DNA of 64,000 nucleotides from Thioclava pacifica DSM 10166 (GCF_000714535.1 NZ_AUND01000042.1:1-64000), one strand, 5' to 3'; shown: positions 1 through 8,667, counted from the stretch's first letter. Notes: generated by a model from the sequence alone, not told the origin. Numbers and translations are program-made.

Positions 1-189
1 ACACCACCCGGTGGGACACTGCTGAGCTACAAAGGCCACCACTAAGGAAAGGCCGGATATAACTAAAGACCCGATGCCGATTCCACCGTTCGCATAAAAC
101 AGGAACTTGTTTTGATTTGAATTACAGACTGGGCAGATTTTTGCGCCGTCAGAAATCTGCTCACCACAAGCGTGACAGGTTTTTTTCAT
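1..189 (-). CDS. Partial small zinc-ribbon membrane protein
   Basis: The 63 visible codons begin with ATG at 189 and run off the window edge, so the C-terminus is missing. The N-terminus has two CxxC knuckles (CHAC at residues 5-8, CPVC at 19-22), the pattern of a small zinc-ribbon such as those heading many membrane-anchored proteins of unknown role. A hydrophobic segment follows at about residues 36-55, so it is probably a single-pass membrane protein with a cytoplasmic zinc ribbon. Codon use is AT-rich (AAA, TTA, TCT, GTA), unlike the genes from 513 onward, which suggests recent acquisition. No clear Shine-Dalgarno sequence is visible. Function unknown. Confidence 0.7.
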   Translation of the reverse strand, partial: MKKTCHACGEQISDGAKICPVCNSNQNKFLFYANGGIGIGSLVISGLSLVVAFVAQQCPTGWC

Positions 190-211
190 AACCACACAGT
201 CGCTTTCTGAT

Positions 212-241
212 GTTTGTGAACCTCGGTTCTTGTTCACAAAC
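212..241. promoter_or_regulatory. 10-bp perfect inverted repeat upstream of the zinc-ribbon gene
   Basis: GTTTGTGAAC (212-221) and GTTCACAAAC (232-241) are exact reverse complements separated by 10 bases. The repeat lies 23 bases upstream of the zinc-ribbon start codon in AT-richer DNA, so it could be an operator for that gene or a transcript hairpin. There is no T-run typical of an intrinsic terminator on either side. Confidence 0.5.
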
Positions 242-462
242 GGAACGTTGAATAGGGACAAAAAAAGCACAAACATCTCTGGCTGTATAGGCTCGCCTTG
301 GAGCCGGTGTGCGCGGCGAAAAGAAGATTTCTGCTGTGCGTGCAGCGAATCACCGCTTTCCGCCCGGCGCGCCGAGGCCCTCGCGCTTGCAGTGAGAATT
401 GAGCATCTGCGGCGAAGGTCAGCTTAGTCCGCATAGCCGACATTCCACGCACCCCAACCAAA
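242..462. other. Intergenic stretch without a supported gene
   Basis: Between the zinc-ribbon gene and metF (190-512) I find no convincing coding region. Short open frames on both strands (for example 234-461 minus, 230-427 plus) have unusual composition, no ribosome-binding site and no recognisable family. Composition shifts from AT-richer (190-290) to GC-rich (from about 300), so a junction between acquired and resident DNA may lie near 290-430. Confidence 0.4.
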
Positions 463-489
463 GAAAAAGGGCCCTGCCGGACCCCTTTC
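463..489 (-). terminator. Intrinsic terminator of metF
   Basis: On the minus strand AAAGGG pairs with CCCTTT around a short GC-rich inner stem and is followed by a run of T residues. It lies 24 bases beyond the metF stop codon. Confidence 0.65.
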
Positions 490-512
490 CGTCACTCCGC
501 TCCACCACCCTT

Positions 513-1379
513 TCAGGCGACGTTTTCCAGCACCGCTTCGGGCGTCACACCCAGCGCGTGGCACACGTCGCGGGTCAGGCCGGGGCGGTTGAGCGTGTAG
601 AAATGCAGGTCTTCCACGCCGCCCTCGATCAGCTTGTCGCAAAGCTCGGTGCACAGCGCGGTGGCCAGAAGCTGCTCGCGCCCGTCGCGGACCGCGGCCT
701 CGAAGGCTTCCTCGACCCAGGCGGGGATGGAGGTGCCGCAGCGCTGGGCGAAGTTCTTAGCGCCCTTCCAGGACTGGATCGGCAGGATGCCGGGGATGAT
801 CTTGGCGGTGATGCCTTCGCGCTCGCAGGCATCGCGGAAGCGGAAGAAGGTCTCGGCCTCGAAGAAGAACTGGGTGATCGCCGAGGTCGCGCCCGCCTCA
901 ACCTTGCGCTTGAGCCAGCGCACATCGGCCAGCGGGTCGGCGGCTTCGGGATGCGGCTCGGGATAGGCGCCCGCGCGGATCGTGAAGCGGCCATCCTCGG
1001 CCAGCGCCTCGATCAGCTCGACCGACGACGCAAAGCCCTCGGGATGGGGAACAAAGCCTTTGGCGCCTTTCGGCGGATCGCCCCTGAGCGCCACGATCTC
1101 GGTCACGCCCACTTCGGCATAGGAGTTCACGATCTCCATCGTCTCGGCGCGGGTCGCCTCCACGCAGGTCAGGTGGGCTGCCACGTTGAGCCCGTAATTC
1201 TTGTGGATCGTGCCGACCGCCTCATGGGTCAGCTTGCGCGTCGTGCCGCCCGCGCCATAGGTCACCGAGACGAACTCGGGCTGCAGCGGCGCCAGAACCT
1301 GCGCGGTTTCCCACAGCCGGAAGGACGCGTCGAGCGTCTGGGGCGGGAAGAATTCGAAGCTGACCTTGGGCGTCGTCAT
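513..1379 (-). CDS. metF: Methylenetetrahydrofolate reductase
   Basis: 288 residues, the usual size of bacterial MetF. It reduces 5,10-methylene-THF to 5-methyl-THF with FAD and NADH in the cytoplasm, supplying the methyl group for methionine synthesis. The N-terminal VSFEFFPPQ motif is diagnostic; Glu9 corresponds to the catalytic Glu28 of the E. coli enzyme. The VSVTYGAGG and EIVALRGDPP segments form the folate/FAD barrel. The ATG at 1379 is chosen because the family motif starts six residues later; a much longer frame upstream runs into the divergent regulator and is spurious. It is transcribed away from metR across a 93-base gap with an inverted repeat, implying MetR control. Confidence 0.96.
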   Translation of the reverse strand: MTTPKVSFEFFPPQTLDASFRLWETAQVLAPLQPEFVSVTYGAGGTTRKLTHEAVGTIHKNYGLNVAAHLTCVEATRAETMEIVNSYAEVGVTEIVALRGDPPKGAKGFVPHPEGFASSVELIEALAEDGRFTIRAGAYPEPHPEAADPLADVRWLKRKVEAGATSAITQFFFEAETFFRFRDACEREGITAKIIPGILPIQSWKGAKNFAQRCGTSIPAWVEEAFEAAVRDGREQLLATALCTELCDKLIEGGVEDLHFYTLNRPGLTRDVCHALGVTPEAVLENVA

Positions 1380-1433
1380 GGGAATATGTCCTTTCGTTCG
1401 CTCTCTTGTGCCAGATCGGGCTTTGTGAGACAA

Positions 1434-1461
1434 ACTCATAATCCTCAAAATGGTTATGAGT
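1434..1461. promoter_or_regulatory. Inverted repeat in metF-metR gap, probable LysR/MetR operator
   Basis: ACTCATAA (1434-1441) and TTATGAGT (1454-1461) are perfect reverse complements with 12 bases between them. The site begins 55 bases before the metF start and ends 11 bases before the metR start. LysR-type regulators bind such dyads between themselves and a divergent target, which fits autoregulation plus metF activation. The binding is inferred, not shown. Confidence 0.6.
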
Positions 1462-1472
1462 ATAACTACAAG

Positions 1473-2378
1473 ATGCATCTCGAGTTCCGGCACCTGCGCA
1501 CCATCAAGGCGATTCACGATGCGGGCGGGCTCGCGAAGGCGGCGGATGTGCTGCACATAACACAATCGGCGCTGTCGCATCAAATCAAGGGACTGGAAGA
1601 CCAGACCGGGGTGGAGCTGTTCGTGCGGCGCTCGAAGCCGTTGAAGCTGTCGGCGGCGGGGATGAAGCTGTTGCGGCTGGCCGAGCGTATCCTGCCCGAG
1701 ATCGCCGCGACCGAGGCCGAGTTCGAGGCGCTGCGCTCGGGCCGTGCGGGGCGGCTGCATATCGCGATCGAATGCCATGCCTGTTTTGACTGGCTCTTCC
1801 CGGTTTTGGAGCGATTTCGCCATGCCTGGCCCGATATCGACGTGGATATCCGCCCCGGTCTGGCGTTCAAGGCGCTGCCCGCGCTTGCGCGCGAAGAGGT
1901 CGATCTGGTGATCTCTTCCGATCCCGAAGAGATCGAGGGCGTCACTTTCAACCCGCTCTTCGATTATGCGCCGACCTTCATCGCCGCCGCCAACTCGCCG
2001 CTGGCCGCGAAACCCTTTATCGAGGCCGAGGATTTTGCCGACCAGACGCTGATCACCTATCCGATCGACCGCGGCCGCTCGGATATCTTCACCCAGCTTC
2101 TCACGCCCGCGCGGGTCGAGCCGAAAGCCGTGCGGCAGGTGGAGCTGACGGCGGTGATCCTGATGCTGGTCGCCTCGAATCGCGGCGTGGCGGTGCTGCC
2201 CGACTGGGTGCTGCGCGAGGTGAAGTACCAGCCCGATTACATCACCCGCCCGGTGACCGAACAGGGCCTGACCAAGCGCCTCTATGCGGCAACGCGCACC
2301 GAAGACGCCACACAACCCTTCATGGCCCATTTCCTGCGCCTTGCCCGCACCGAACCGGTGAAACTTCAGCGCGCCTGA
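1473..2378 (+). CDS. metR: LysR-type regulator, probable MetR
   Basis: 301 residues with an N-terminal winged helix-turn-helix (about residues 1-60, including AADVLHITQSALSHQIKGLE) and a periplasmic-binding-like effector domain (about 90-295). LysR regulators of this type sense homocysteine and control methionine and C1 genes. The identification as MetR rests on its divergent pairing with metF and the dyad between them, and on the HTH sequence resembling MetR proteins. The start at 1473 gives a normal N-terminus (MHLEFRHLRTI); an open frame extends far upstream antisense to metF and is ignored. Confidence 0.85.
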   Translation: MHLEFRHLRTIKAIHDAGGLAKAADVLHITQSALSHQIKGLEDQTGVELFVRRSKPLKLSAAGMKLLRLAERILPEIAATEAEFEALRSGRAGRLHIAIECHACFDWLFPVLERFRHAWPDIDVDIRPGLAFKALPALAREEVDLVISSDPEEIEGVTFNPLFDYAPTFIAAANSPLAAKPFIEAEDFADQTLITYPIDRGRSDIFTQLLTPARVEPKAVRQVELTAVILMLVASNRGVAVLPDWVLREVKYQPDYITRPVTEQGLTKRLYAATRTEDATQPFMAHFLRLARTEPVKLQRA

Positions 2379-2380
2379 GG

Positions 2381-2438
2381 CGTCTTTCCGATCCAAGTAT
2401 CTCGGGGGCGCTCGTCGCAAACGGGGCAGCGCCGCTCC
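2381..2438 (-). repeat. Divergent copy (D) of a dispersed hairpin repeat
   Basis: Read on the minus strand it contains GCGCTGCCCC, a small imperfect stem, then CCCCCGAGATACTTGG and GGAAAGACG. This is the same order of blocks as the better-conserved copies at 41667-41733, 41855-41910 and 46295-46346. It begins 2 bases after the metR stop codon, in antisense orientation to metR. Confidence 0.5.
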
Positions 2439-2522
2439 GCAGACGCCAGCCTGCGCCAAAGCCCTTGGATTTTCCGCTCAACCCCTGTAAGGCAGCCGCT
2501 TGAAACGCGAAGGAGCCCTAAG

Positions 2523-3314
2523 ATGCAAGGCAGCGCAAACCTCAACCTGATGATCAAGGCCGCCCGCAAGGCAGGTCGCTCGCTGGTCAAGGATTTCCGC
2601 GAGGTCGAAAACCTTCAGGTCTCCTCGAAGGGGCCGGGCGACTTCGTGTCGAAAGCGGACCGTGAAGCCGAGAGCATCATCAAGGAAGAGCTGCGCACGG
2701 CACGCCCCTCCTATGGCTGGGTCGGTGAGGAAACCGGCGAGGAAGAGGGCGAGGACCCGACGCGCCGCTGGATCGTCGACCCGCTCGACGGCACCACGAA
2801 TTTCCTGCACGGGCTGCCGCATTGGGCGATCTCGATCGCGCTCGAGCATAAGGGCGAGGTCGTCGCGGGTGTCATTTTCGACGCCGCGAAAGACGAGATG
2901 TATTACGCCGAGAAGGGCCTTGGCGCTTTCATGAACGAGACCCGTCTGCGCGTGTCGGGCCGCAACCGGATGATCGAGTCGATCTTCGCGACCGGCGTTC
3001 CCTTCGGTGGCAAATCGACGCTTCCGGCGACGCTCCAGGACCTCGCCAAGCTGATGCCGCAATGCGCAGGTGTGCGGCGCTGGGGCTCGGCGGCGCTTGA
3101 TCTCGCTTACGTGGCCGCGGGCCGCTACGAGGGCTACTGGGAGCGCGGATTGAATGCCTGGGATATCGCGGCCGGCCTGATTCTGGTGAAGGAAGCCGGT
3201 GGCTTCGTCGAGGCTGTTCGCGAAGGGCGTTCGATCCTCGAATCGGGGTCCGTGATCGCGGCTAATGCCGAGATGTTCCAGCCGCTCGCGAAAACGATCC
3301 GCGCAAACGACTGA
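2523..3314 (+). CDS. suhB: Inositol monophosphatase family protein
   Basis: 263 residues, a complete member of the Mg2+-dependent, Li+-sensitive phosphatase family. Metal-binding motifs are visible: GEETGEEEG (68-76) supplies the first acidic residues, WIVDPLDGTTNF (83-94) is the family signature with Asp86 and Asp89, and the C-terminal NAWDIAAG holds the last Asp ligand. It dephosphorylates inositol-1-phosphate or related sugar phosphates; E. coli SuhB also acts as an RNA-polymerase-associated factor, so the physiological role here is open. It stands alone as a plus-strand gene after metR. Confidence 0.9.
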   Translation: MQGSANLNLMIKAARKAGRSLVKDFREVENLQVSSKGPGDFVSKADREAESIIKEELRTARPSYGWVGEETGEEEGEDPTRRWIVDPLDGTTNFLHGLPHWAISIALEHKGEVVAGVIFDAAKDEMYYAEKGLGAFMNETRLRVSGRNRMIESIFATGVPFGGKSTLPATLQDLAKLMPQCAGVRRWGSAALDLAYVAAGRYEGYWERGLNAWDIAAGLILVKEAGGFVEAVREGRSILESGSVIAANAEMFQPLAKTIRAND

Positions 3315-3419
3315 TATTTATCGGCTTTCTTGCATCCTTCGGAATGCATGCGAGCATGTTCACTTTTCGTTCATCCGCCTGTGCCAGCCTGATCGTGCTG
3401 CCATAGGAGGGATGCTGCC

Positions 3420-4043
3420 ATGTTCCACCAGTTTCACCGGACCGACCCGGTCCGCCGTTCGTTCGATGCGTCTTTGGGTGCAAGCTTAGCGCCTGCGCCA
3501 ATGGAACGGGTGCTTGACGACCTGCACAGGGCGTCTGCCGATCTCGCCCATGCCGAAGCTGCCGAAATCATCGCGCGGCATCGTCTGGGTCAGCTCGACG
3601 AGATGATTGCAGGCTGTGAAGACGACGCGGCCATGGTCGATGCCGAGACAGCGCAGGCCTTGATGGGCGCGGCCGAAGGTCTGCGCGAGGAACGCGACAG
3701 CCTCGTAGCGACCTTGCCGCTGGAGCTGGGCTTTCACGCCGACCGGCGCGATGCGGCCAGTGCCCAGATCCAGGCCGCCCAGCGCAAGCTGCGCACCATG
3801 ATGCAGATGCCCGAGCATTTCGGCTGCCTCGCGGAAGATCGCGAACTGCTGGCCCAGGCGCGCGAGGCCGTGCGCCTCGACGCCCGGATGCTGGCCGACA
3901 GCGCACGGCAGGAGGCGCGGGCGCGCGTCAGCGACGGGCTGGCGGCGATGCCGCTGACGCCGCATCCGCAGGGCGATCTGCTGAGCTCGGTCGCAGGCGC
4001 GGCGCGCCGCCTCGTCGATGAGGCCCGGGACCGCTCTTGTTGA
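3420..4043 (+). CDS. Conserved alpha-helical protein, function unknown
   Basis: 207 residues, strongly predicted coding because GC-rich third positions continue and a good Shine-Dalgarno (AGGAGGG) sits 7 bases before the ATG. The sequence is rich in Ala, Glu, Arg and Asp and lacks hydrophobic stretches, giving a soluble, largely helical protein with likely coiled coil between residues about 30 and 150. No catalytic motif or signal peptide is seen. It converges with the GST gene, with only 3 bases between stop codons. I do not recognise the family. Confidence 0.7.
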   Translation: MFHQFHRTDPVRRSFDASLGASLAPAPMERVLDDLHRASADLAHAEAAEIIARHRLGQLDEMIAGCEDDAAMVDAETAQALMGAAEGLREERDSLVATLPLELGFHADRRDAASAQIQAAQRKLRTMMQMPEHFGCLAEDRELLAQAREAVRLDARMLADSARQEARARVSDGLAAMPLTPHPQGDLLSSVAGAARRLVDEARDRSC

Positions 4044-4046
4044 ACG

Positions 4047-4742
4047 TCAGTCGCGCTTGGGAATGTTCAACCCGCGCTGGACAGCCGGGCGCGACAGGAA
4101 ACGATCGAGATAGGCCGGGACGTTTTTCAGATCGTCCCAACCGGTGATCTCGGTGGCGTTGTAAACCTCCCGAAGTGTGCGCAGCCAAGGGCAGATCGCG
4201 ATATCGGCGATGGTATAGTCCCCCACGATCCAGTCGCGCCCCTCAATCGCCCCGTCGAGCACTTTGAGAAGCCGCGTGACCTCGGCGCGGTACCGCTCTT
4301 TCGGACGTGGATCCTCGATCTCGGAGCCCGCGAATTTGTGGAAGAAGCCGAGCTGGCCGAACATCGGGCCGATTCCGCCCATCTGGAACATCAGCCATTG
4401 CAGCACCTCGTAGCGCTGCGCCTGCGGGTAAAACTGCCCGGTCTTCTCGGCAAGATAGATCAGGATTGCCCCGCTTTCGAAAAGCGGCAAGGGCTGACCG
4501 TCGGGCCCGTCGGGGTCGATGATCGCAGGGATCTTGTTGTTCGGATTGAGCGAAAGGAATTCCGGCGTCATCTGGTCGTTCTCGCTGAACCGTACGAGAT
4601 GGGGCTCATAGGGCAGACCCGTCTCCTCGAGCATGATCGACACTTTCACCCCGTTTGGCGTCGGCAGGGAATAGAGCTGGATCACGCCGGGATCGGCGGC
4701 GGGCCAACGGCGGGTGATCGGAAATTGCGACAGATCGGACAT
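4047..4742 (-). CDS. Glutathione S-transferase (YghU/YfcG-like, Nu class)
   Basis: 231 residues. An N-terminal thioredoxin fold (about 18-105) with the [13 protein letters not shown] motif is followed by an all-helical C-terminal domain (about 115-225) with [15 protein letters not shown], the conserved N-capping box of GSTs. Nu-class enzymes of this sort use glutathione for disulfide-bond reductase or peroxidase activity with Thr/Asn rather than Tyr or Cys at the active site. Start 4742 is chosen because the upstream in-frame extension (to 4835) lies in the mscL promoter region and has no family similarity. Confidence 0.88.
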   Translation of the reverse strand: MSDLSQFPITRRWPAADPGVIQLYSLPTPNGVKVSIMLEETGLPYEPHLVRFSENDQMTPEFLSLNPNNKIPAIIDPDGPDGQPLPLFESGAILIYLAEKTGQFYPQAQRYEVLQWLMFQMGGIGPMFGQLGFFHKFAGSEIEDPRPKERYRAEVTRLLKVLDGAIEGRDWIVGDYTIADIAICPWLRTLREVYNATEITGWDDLKNVPAYLDRFLSRPAVQRGLNIPKRD

Positions 4743-4863
4743 GGGGCCTCCTGAATTTGCATCACCCAAGCAAATTTTCCCCGTAACGAAAAGGTGCCGC
4801 AGCGCGCAGCCCATGATACGCTCCTCACATCGCATCGTACGAACTGCAAATTGGGGGCAGCGA

Positions 4864-5286
4864 ATGATTCAAGAGTTCAAGGATTTCATCGCCAAGGGCA
4901 ATGTCATGGACATGGCCGTCGGCATCATCATCGGCGCGGCCTTCACCGCGATCGTGACCTCGCTGGTGGGCGATCTGATCAACCCGATCATCGGGGTGAT
5001 CACGGGCGGGATCGATTTTTCGAACCTGTTCGTCAATCTCGGCGAGGGCGAGTTTGCCTCGCTTGCCGCCGCGCGCGAAGCCGGAGCGCCGGTCTTCGCC
5101 TACGGGGCTTTCATCACGGCCGTGATCAATTTCCTGATCATCGCCTTCGTCGTGTTCCTGCTGGTCAAAATGGTCAACCGGATCAAGGCTGCGGCGGAAA
5201 AGCCTGATGACGTGGCGCCCGAGGTGCCGACCGGCCCGAGTGAGCTGGACGTGCTTCTCGAGATCCGCGACGCGCTCAAGAAATAA
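4864..5286 (+). CDS. mscL: Large-conductance mechanosensitive channel
   Basis: 140 residues, matching MscL. The amphipathic N-terminal helix ([12 protein letters not shown]) leads into TM1 with the conserved [14 protein letters not shown] pore lining. A periplasmic loop (about 52-75) and TM2 (about 76-103, ending [10 protein letters not shown]) follow, then a charged C-terminal bundle. It opens under membrane tension on hypo-osmotic shock. The ATG at 4864 gives the canonical N-terminus; the longer in-frame extension upstream overlaps the GST gene and is rejected. Confidence 0.97.
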   Translation: MIQEFKDFIAKGNVMDMAVGIIIGAAFTAIVTSLVGDLINPIIGVITGGIDFSNLFVNLGEGEFASLAAAREAGAPVFAYGAFITAVINFLIIAFVVFLLVKMVNRIKAAAEKPDDVAPEVPTGPSELDVLLEIRDALKK

Positions 5287-5302
5287 AGCGTCAAACAGAT
5301 GG

Positions 5303-5332
5303 AAAAGGCCCGGGTATCTCCCCGGGCCTTTT
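5303..5332. terminator. Bidirectional terminator between mscL and ald
   Basis: AAAAGGCCCGGG (5303-5314) and CCCGGGCCTTTT (5321-5332) form a perfect 12-bp stem with a 6-base loop. The A/T flanks provide a T-run on both strands, serving the convergent mscL and ald genes. Confidence 0.9.
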
Positions 5333-5352
5333 GCTTTGCGGTCGCGGCCGGT

Positions 5353-6477
5353 TTACTCGGCTGCGTGCAGCAGCGTCTGCGTTTCATTGAGCGGCAGATC
5401 GAGCGCCTCGGCCACCGCCGGATGGGTGATCATCCCGGCATGAACGTTGAGGCCCGCGGCAAGATGCGGGTCTTCGGCACAGGCTCGCTCCCATCCCTTG
5501 TCGGCAAGCGCGATCAGGAAGGGTTGCGTCGCATTCGACAGGGCCTTGGTCGAGGTGCGCGCCACCGCGCCCGGCATGTTGGCCACGCAATAATGCATCA
5601 CGCCATCGACCTCGAAGACCGGATCGTCATGGGTGGTAGCGCGCGAGGTCTCGGCGCAGCCGCCCTGGTCGATCGCGACATCGACGATCGCAGCACCCGG
5701 CTTCATCGTCTTGAGCATCTCGCGGGTGATCAGCTTGGGCGCGGCCGCACCGGGGATCAGCACCGCGCCGATGACCATGTCGGCGCTCGCGACGAGCGCC
5801 TCGGTCTCGGCTTTCGACGAAAAGGCGGTGTGGAAGAGGCCGCGGAACGTGTCGTCGAGATAGCGCAGGCGCGGCAGAGACTTGTCGAGCACGGTCACAT
5901 CCGCGCCCATCCCAGCGGCCACGCGCGCGGCATTGGTGCCCACGACACCGCCGCCGATCACCACGACTTTCGCAGGCGCCACGCCCGGCACGCCGCCCAT
6001 CAGAACGCCGCGCCCGCCATTCGCCTTTTGCAGTGTCCAGGCGCCCATCTGCGGCGCAAGACGGCCCGCGACCTCGGACATCGGTGCCAGAAGCGGCAGG
6101 GTGCCGTCCTTCGCGGTCACGGTCTCATAGGCGATGCAGGTCGCGCCGGATTCCATCAGGTCCTTCGCCTGCGCCTCGTCGGCGGCGAGGTGAAGATAGG
6201 TGAAAAGGATCTGGCCCTTGCGCAGCATCTTGCGCTCGGAGGCCTGCGGCTCCTTAACTTTCACGATCATGTCGGCCTCGGCGAAGACGGTCGCCGCATC
6301 GGCCACGATTTTCGCGCCCGCCGCCTCGTAGTCGCTATCGGCAAAGCCCGCGCCCATACCGGCCCCGGCCTCGATGATAACCTCATGGCCGTGGGCCACG
6401 GCTTCGGCGGCTGCCGCCGGGGTCAGCCCGACCCGAAATTCCTGTGCCTTGATCTCGCGCACCGATCCGATCTTCAT
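5353..6477 (-). CDS. ald: Alanine dehydrogenase
   Basis: 374 residues, full length. It catalyses reversible NAD-dependent deamination of L-alanine to pyruvate and ammonium in the cytoplasm. Catalytic Lys75 (in VKVKEPQ) and His96 (in TYLHLAAD) fall at the residue numbers known for this family, and the Rossmann motif VVVIGGGVVGTNAA is near residue 170. It is divergent from an Lrp/AsnC regulator 143 bases away, the usual arrangement for alanine-induced ald control. Confidence 0.96.
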   Translation of the reverse strand: MKIGSVREIKAQEFRVGLTPAAAAEAVAHGHEVIIEAGAGMGAGFADSDYEAAGAKIVADAATVFAEADMIVKVKEPQASERKMLRKGQILFTYLHLAADEAQAKDLMESGATCIAYETVTAKDGTLPLLAPMSEVAGRLAPQMGAWTLQKANGGRGVLMGGVPGVAPAKVVVIGGGVVGTNAARVAAGMGADVTVLDKSLPRLRYLDDTFRGLFHTAFSSKAETEALVASADMVIGAVLIPGAAAPKLITREMLKTMKPGAAIVDVAIDQGGCAETSRATTHDDPVFEVDGVMHYCVANMPGAVARTSTKALSNATQPFLIALADKGWERACAEDPHLAAGLNVHAGMITHPAVAEALDLPLNETQTLLHAAE

Positions 6478-6620
6478 CGCGTTTCCTCCTCAATGCGATT
6501 GGAACGTCCTGACCCCAGTATCGGGTCCGTCACGTGCAAGTGCTTTGCCAATTCGCGATTGCTGCCGAGGGCTTGCGCCCGTATCTTCGAAGAAATGGCC
6601 CTAAACCGACAGGAAATTGC

Positions 6621-7085
6621 ATGAGTGACAAGCTGGACGCGACGGATCGTCGGCTTTTGACGGTGTTGCAGAAACAGGGGCGAATCTCGAATGCCGAACT
6701 GAGCGAGAGGGTGAACCTCTCGCCCTCGGCCTGTCACCGGCGCGTGCAGCGGCTCGAGGAAGAGGGCTATATCCGCGATTACGTGGCGCTCTTGAATCCA
6801 CGCAAGCTGGGGCGGACCACGACTGTCTATGTCGAGATCAAGCTGTCGAGCCAGGCCGACGAGGTTCTGGACGCGTTCGAAGCGGCAGTGCGCAAGGTGC
6901 CCGAGGTTCTGGAATGTCACCTGATGGCGGGGGCGGCGGATTATCTGCTGAAGGTCGTGGCCGAGGATGCGGAGGATTTCGCGCGGTTGCATCGGGCGAA
7001 GCTGGCGAACCTGCCGGGGGTGGCGCAGATCCAGTCGAGTTTCTCGCTCAAATGCGTGCTTTCGACGACGGCGCTGCCAGTCTAG
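6621..7085 (+). CDS. Lrp/AsnC-family regulator of ald
   Basis: 154 residues: N-terminal HTH (about 1-60; LDATDRRLLTVLQKQGRIS, then LSPSACHRRVQRLEEEG) and C-terminal RAM/AsnC effector domain (about 65-145). Lrp proteins bind amino acids and act as octamers on nearby operators. The divergent ald gene is the obvious target, so this is probably an AldR-type activator responding to alanine. Start 6621 is preferred over an upstream in-frame start at 6534 because AGGA precedes it and the HTH begins immediately. Its 3' end overlaps the convergent trkH by 4 bases. Confidence 0.9.
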   Translation: MSDKLDATDRRLLTVLQKQGRISNAELSERVNLSPSACHRRVQRLEEEGYIRDYVALLNPRKLGRTTTVYVEIKLSSQADEVLDAFEAAVRKVPEVLECHLMAGAADYLLKVVAEDAEDFARLHRAKLANLPGVAQIQSSFSLKCVLSTTALPV

Positions 7086-8530
7086 CTGCGCCAGAACCGG
7101 GGCAGGAACACCACGAGGATCGCGAGCATGCCGATCCGGCCGAGTAGCATCGCCAGCGTCATCAGCCAGGTTGCGGCATCGTTGAAATCGACCATCGTTC
7201 CGGTGCGATCGGTCAGCGGCCCGATGCCGTAGCCGATATTGCCGAGCGCGCCCCAGGTTGCAAACAGTGCCGAGACGAAATCGGCCCCCGTCATCGAGAT
7301 CCCGACGGAGATCACCCCGAGGGCGAGGATGTAGCCCGTGAAATAGAGAATGAGCGAGGACAGCACGTCCTCTTCGAGCAGCTTGCCGCCAAGGCGCGGC
7401 AGGATCACGCGGTGTGGCGCGTGCAACCGGCGGACGGCGGTGCGGATCACCGCGCCGAGCGCTTGCCAGCGAAAGACCGAGAGCGCGCCCGAGCTCGATC
7501 CGGTGCAGCCGCCGATCAGCCCGACCCAATAGGCCAGTACCACCGCGAAGCTGCCCCAGTTGGCGACATTCGCGGTGCCGAAACCCGTTCCGGTCATGAT
7601 CGACGAAAGGTTGAAGGCGGCGGAGCGGAAGGTCGGCTCGATGCCCTTCGGGTCGTGGGTGTAGCGCCAGAGCAGAAGAGCTGCGAGCGCGATGGAGAAC
7701 CAGCGCAGGAAGGCGTGGATCTGCGGGTCTTCCCAGAACGGGCCGAGATGACCGTGGCCCAGCTGGACGTAGCGGATGAACGGGAGCGCCGATCCGAGCA
7801 TGAAGATCACGCCCGCATATTGCGCCGCGGGTGAGAAGCTCGCGAAGGAGGTGTCGTGGGTGCCGAAGCCCCCCGTCGCGATCGTCGCCATCGCGTAGCA
7901 GATCGCATCAAAGGGGCTCATTCCGGTTGCGGCGTAACTGAGCGCGCAGGCGGCGGTCAGCGAGAGATAAACCCACAGGAGCGAGCGCGCGATGTCGCCC
8001 GCGCGCGGCATCACCTTGCCGAGCGTGTCGAAACCTTCCGTCTGGAAATAACGCATGCCGCCGATGCGCAGCACTGGCAGGAAGATCATCGCGACGAAGG
8101 CGATCCCGAGCCCGCCGAACCAGTTCAGCATGCCCCGCCAGAGGAGGACCGAGCGCGGCATGTCGTCGAGATCGGAAAACACGGTATAGCCGGTGGTGGT
8201 GATCCCAGAAGCGGCCTCGAAATAGGCGTCGGTCCAGCTGGCATTCGGCGCGCCGTCGATGAAGGGCAGGCCCGCGAAGAAGGGCAGGCCGAGCCAGATC
8301 GCGGCGGTCAGCAGATAGGCCTGTCGGGTCGTCAGCCCGCCGGTGCGCTCGCCCTGGGTGGCCAGTGCGAGAAGCGTGCCCGTGAGGGTGGTCTCGATCG
8401 CGGCCTCGAAGAATTCGCGCCAGTTTCCCGAACCATCCAGCAGGTCGATCCCGGTCGGGACAAGCATCGAGACCCCGAGCGCCGCGAGGATCAGGCCGAA
8501 GAGGTGAAGAACGGGCCGGAAATCGGACAT
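7082..8530 (-). CDS. trkH: TrkH-type potassium uptake channel subunit
   Basis: 482 residues, very hydrophobic with about ten membrane helices. Four pore-loop signatures of the K+ channel fold are visible in order: ASGITTTGYT, ATIATGGFGTHD, MTGTGFGTANV and GALGNIGYGIGP, each with the conserved filter glycine. TrkH forms a homodimeric inner-membrane channel that needs a cytosolic TrkA RCK partner; no trkA lies in the window, so that partner must be encoded elsewhere. Confidence 0.93.
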   Translation of the reverse strand: MSDFRPVLHLFGLILAALGVSMLVPTGIDLLDGSGNWREFFEAAIETTLTGTLLALATQGERTGGLTTRQAYLLTAAIWLGLPFFAGLPFIDGAPNASWTDAYFEAASGITTTGYTVFSDLDDMPRSVLLWRGMLNWFGGLGIAFVAMIFLPVLRIGGMRYFQTEGFDTLGKVMPRAGDIARSLLWVYLSLTAACALSYAATGMSPFDAICYAMATIATGGFGTHDTSFASFSPAAQYAGVIFMLGSALPFIRYVQLGHGHLGPFWEDPQIHAFLRWFSIALAALLLWRYTHDPKGIEPTFRSAAFNLSSIMTGTGFGTANVANWGSFAVVLAYWVGLIGGCTGSSSGALSVFRWQALGAVIRTAVRRLHAPHRVILPRLGGKLLEEDVLSSLILYFTGYILALGVISVGISMTGADFVSALFATWGALGNIGYGIGPLTDRTGTMVDFNDAATWLMTLAMLLGRIGMLAILVVFLPRFWRS

Positions 8531-8636
8531 GGGTGTGAGCGGATCCAGCCAGGGCGATCGGTGATTGCCGGTAGGGTAGGGGGCTTGCGGCGCAAGGCAA
8601 GTGCAATCTGGTGTCGCAGGCTCTGGCCCCGAGAAA

Positions 8637-8667
8637 CCAAAAACCCCCGCGGCCAGGCCTCGGGGGT
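8637..8667 (-). terminator. Intrinsic terminator of rpsU
   Basis: On the minus strand ACCCCCGAGGCC pairs with GGCCGCGGGGGT (one mismatch) and is followed by TTTTTGG. It lies 61 bases after the rpsU stop. Confidence 0.75.

Noticed and set aside
218-229. GAAC-CTCG-GTTC, resembling a Bacillus-type LexA box
   Set aside because: It is a by-product of the 10-bp inverted repeat at 212-241; alphaproteobacterial LexA uses direct GTTC-N7-GTTC repeats, and no SOS gene is adjacent.
1-512. Insertion sequence or prophage remnant at the left edge
   Set aside because: Composition is unusual, but no transposase, integrase or terminal repeat is visible.
6534-6620. Longer N-terminus for the Lrp-type gene
   Set aside because: The extension has no Lrp similarity and the AGGA site supports 6621.
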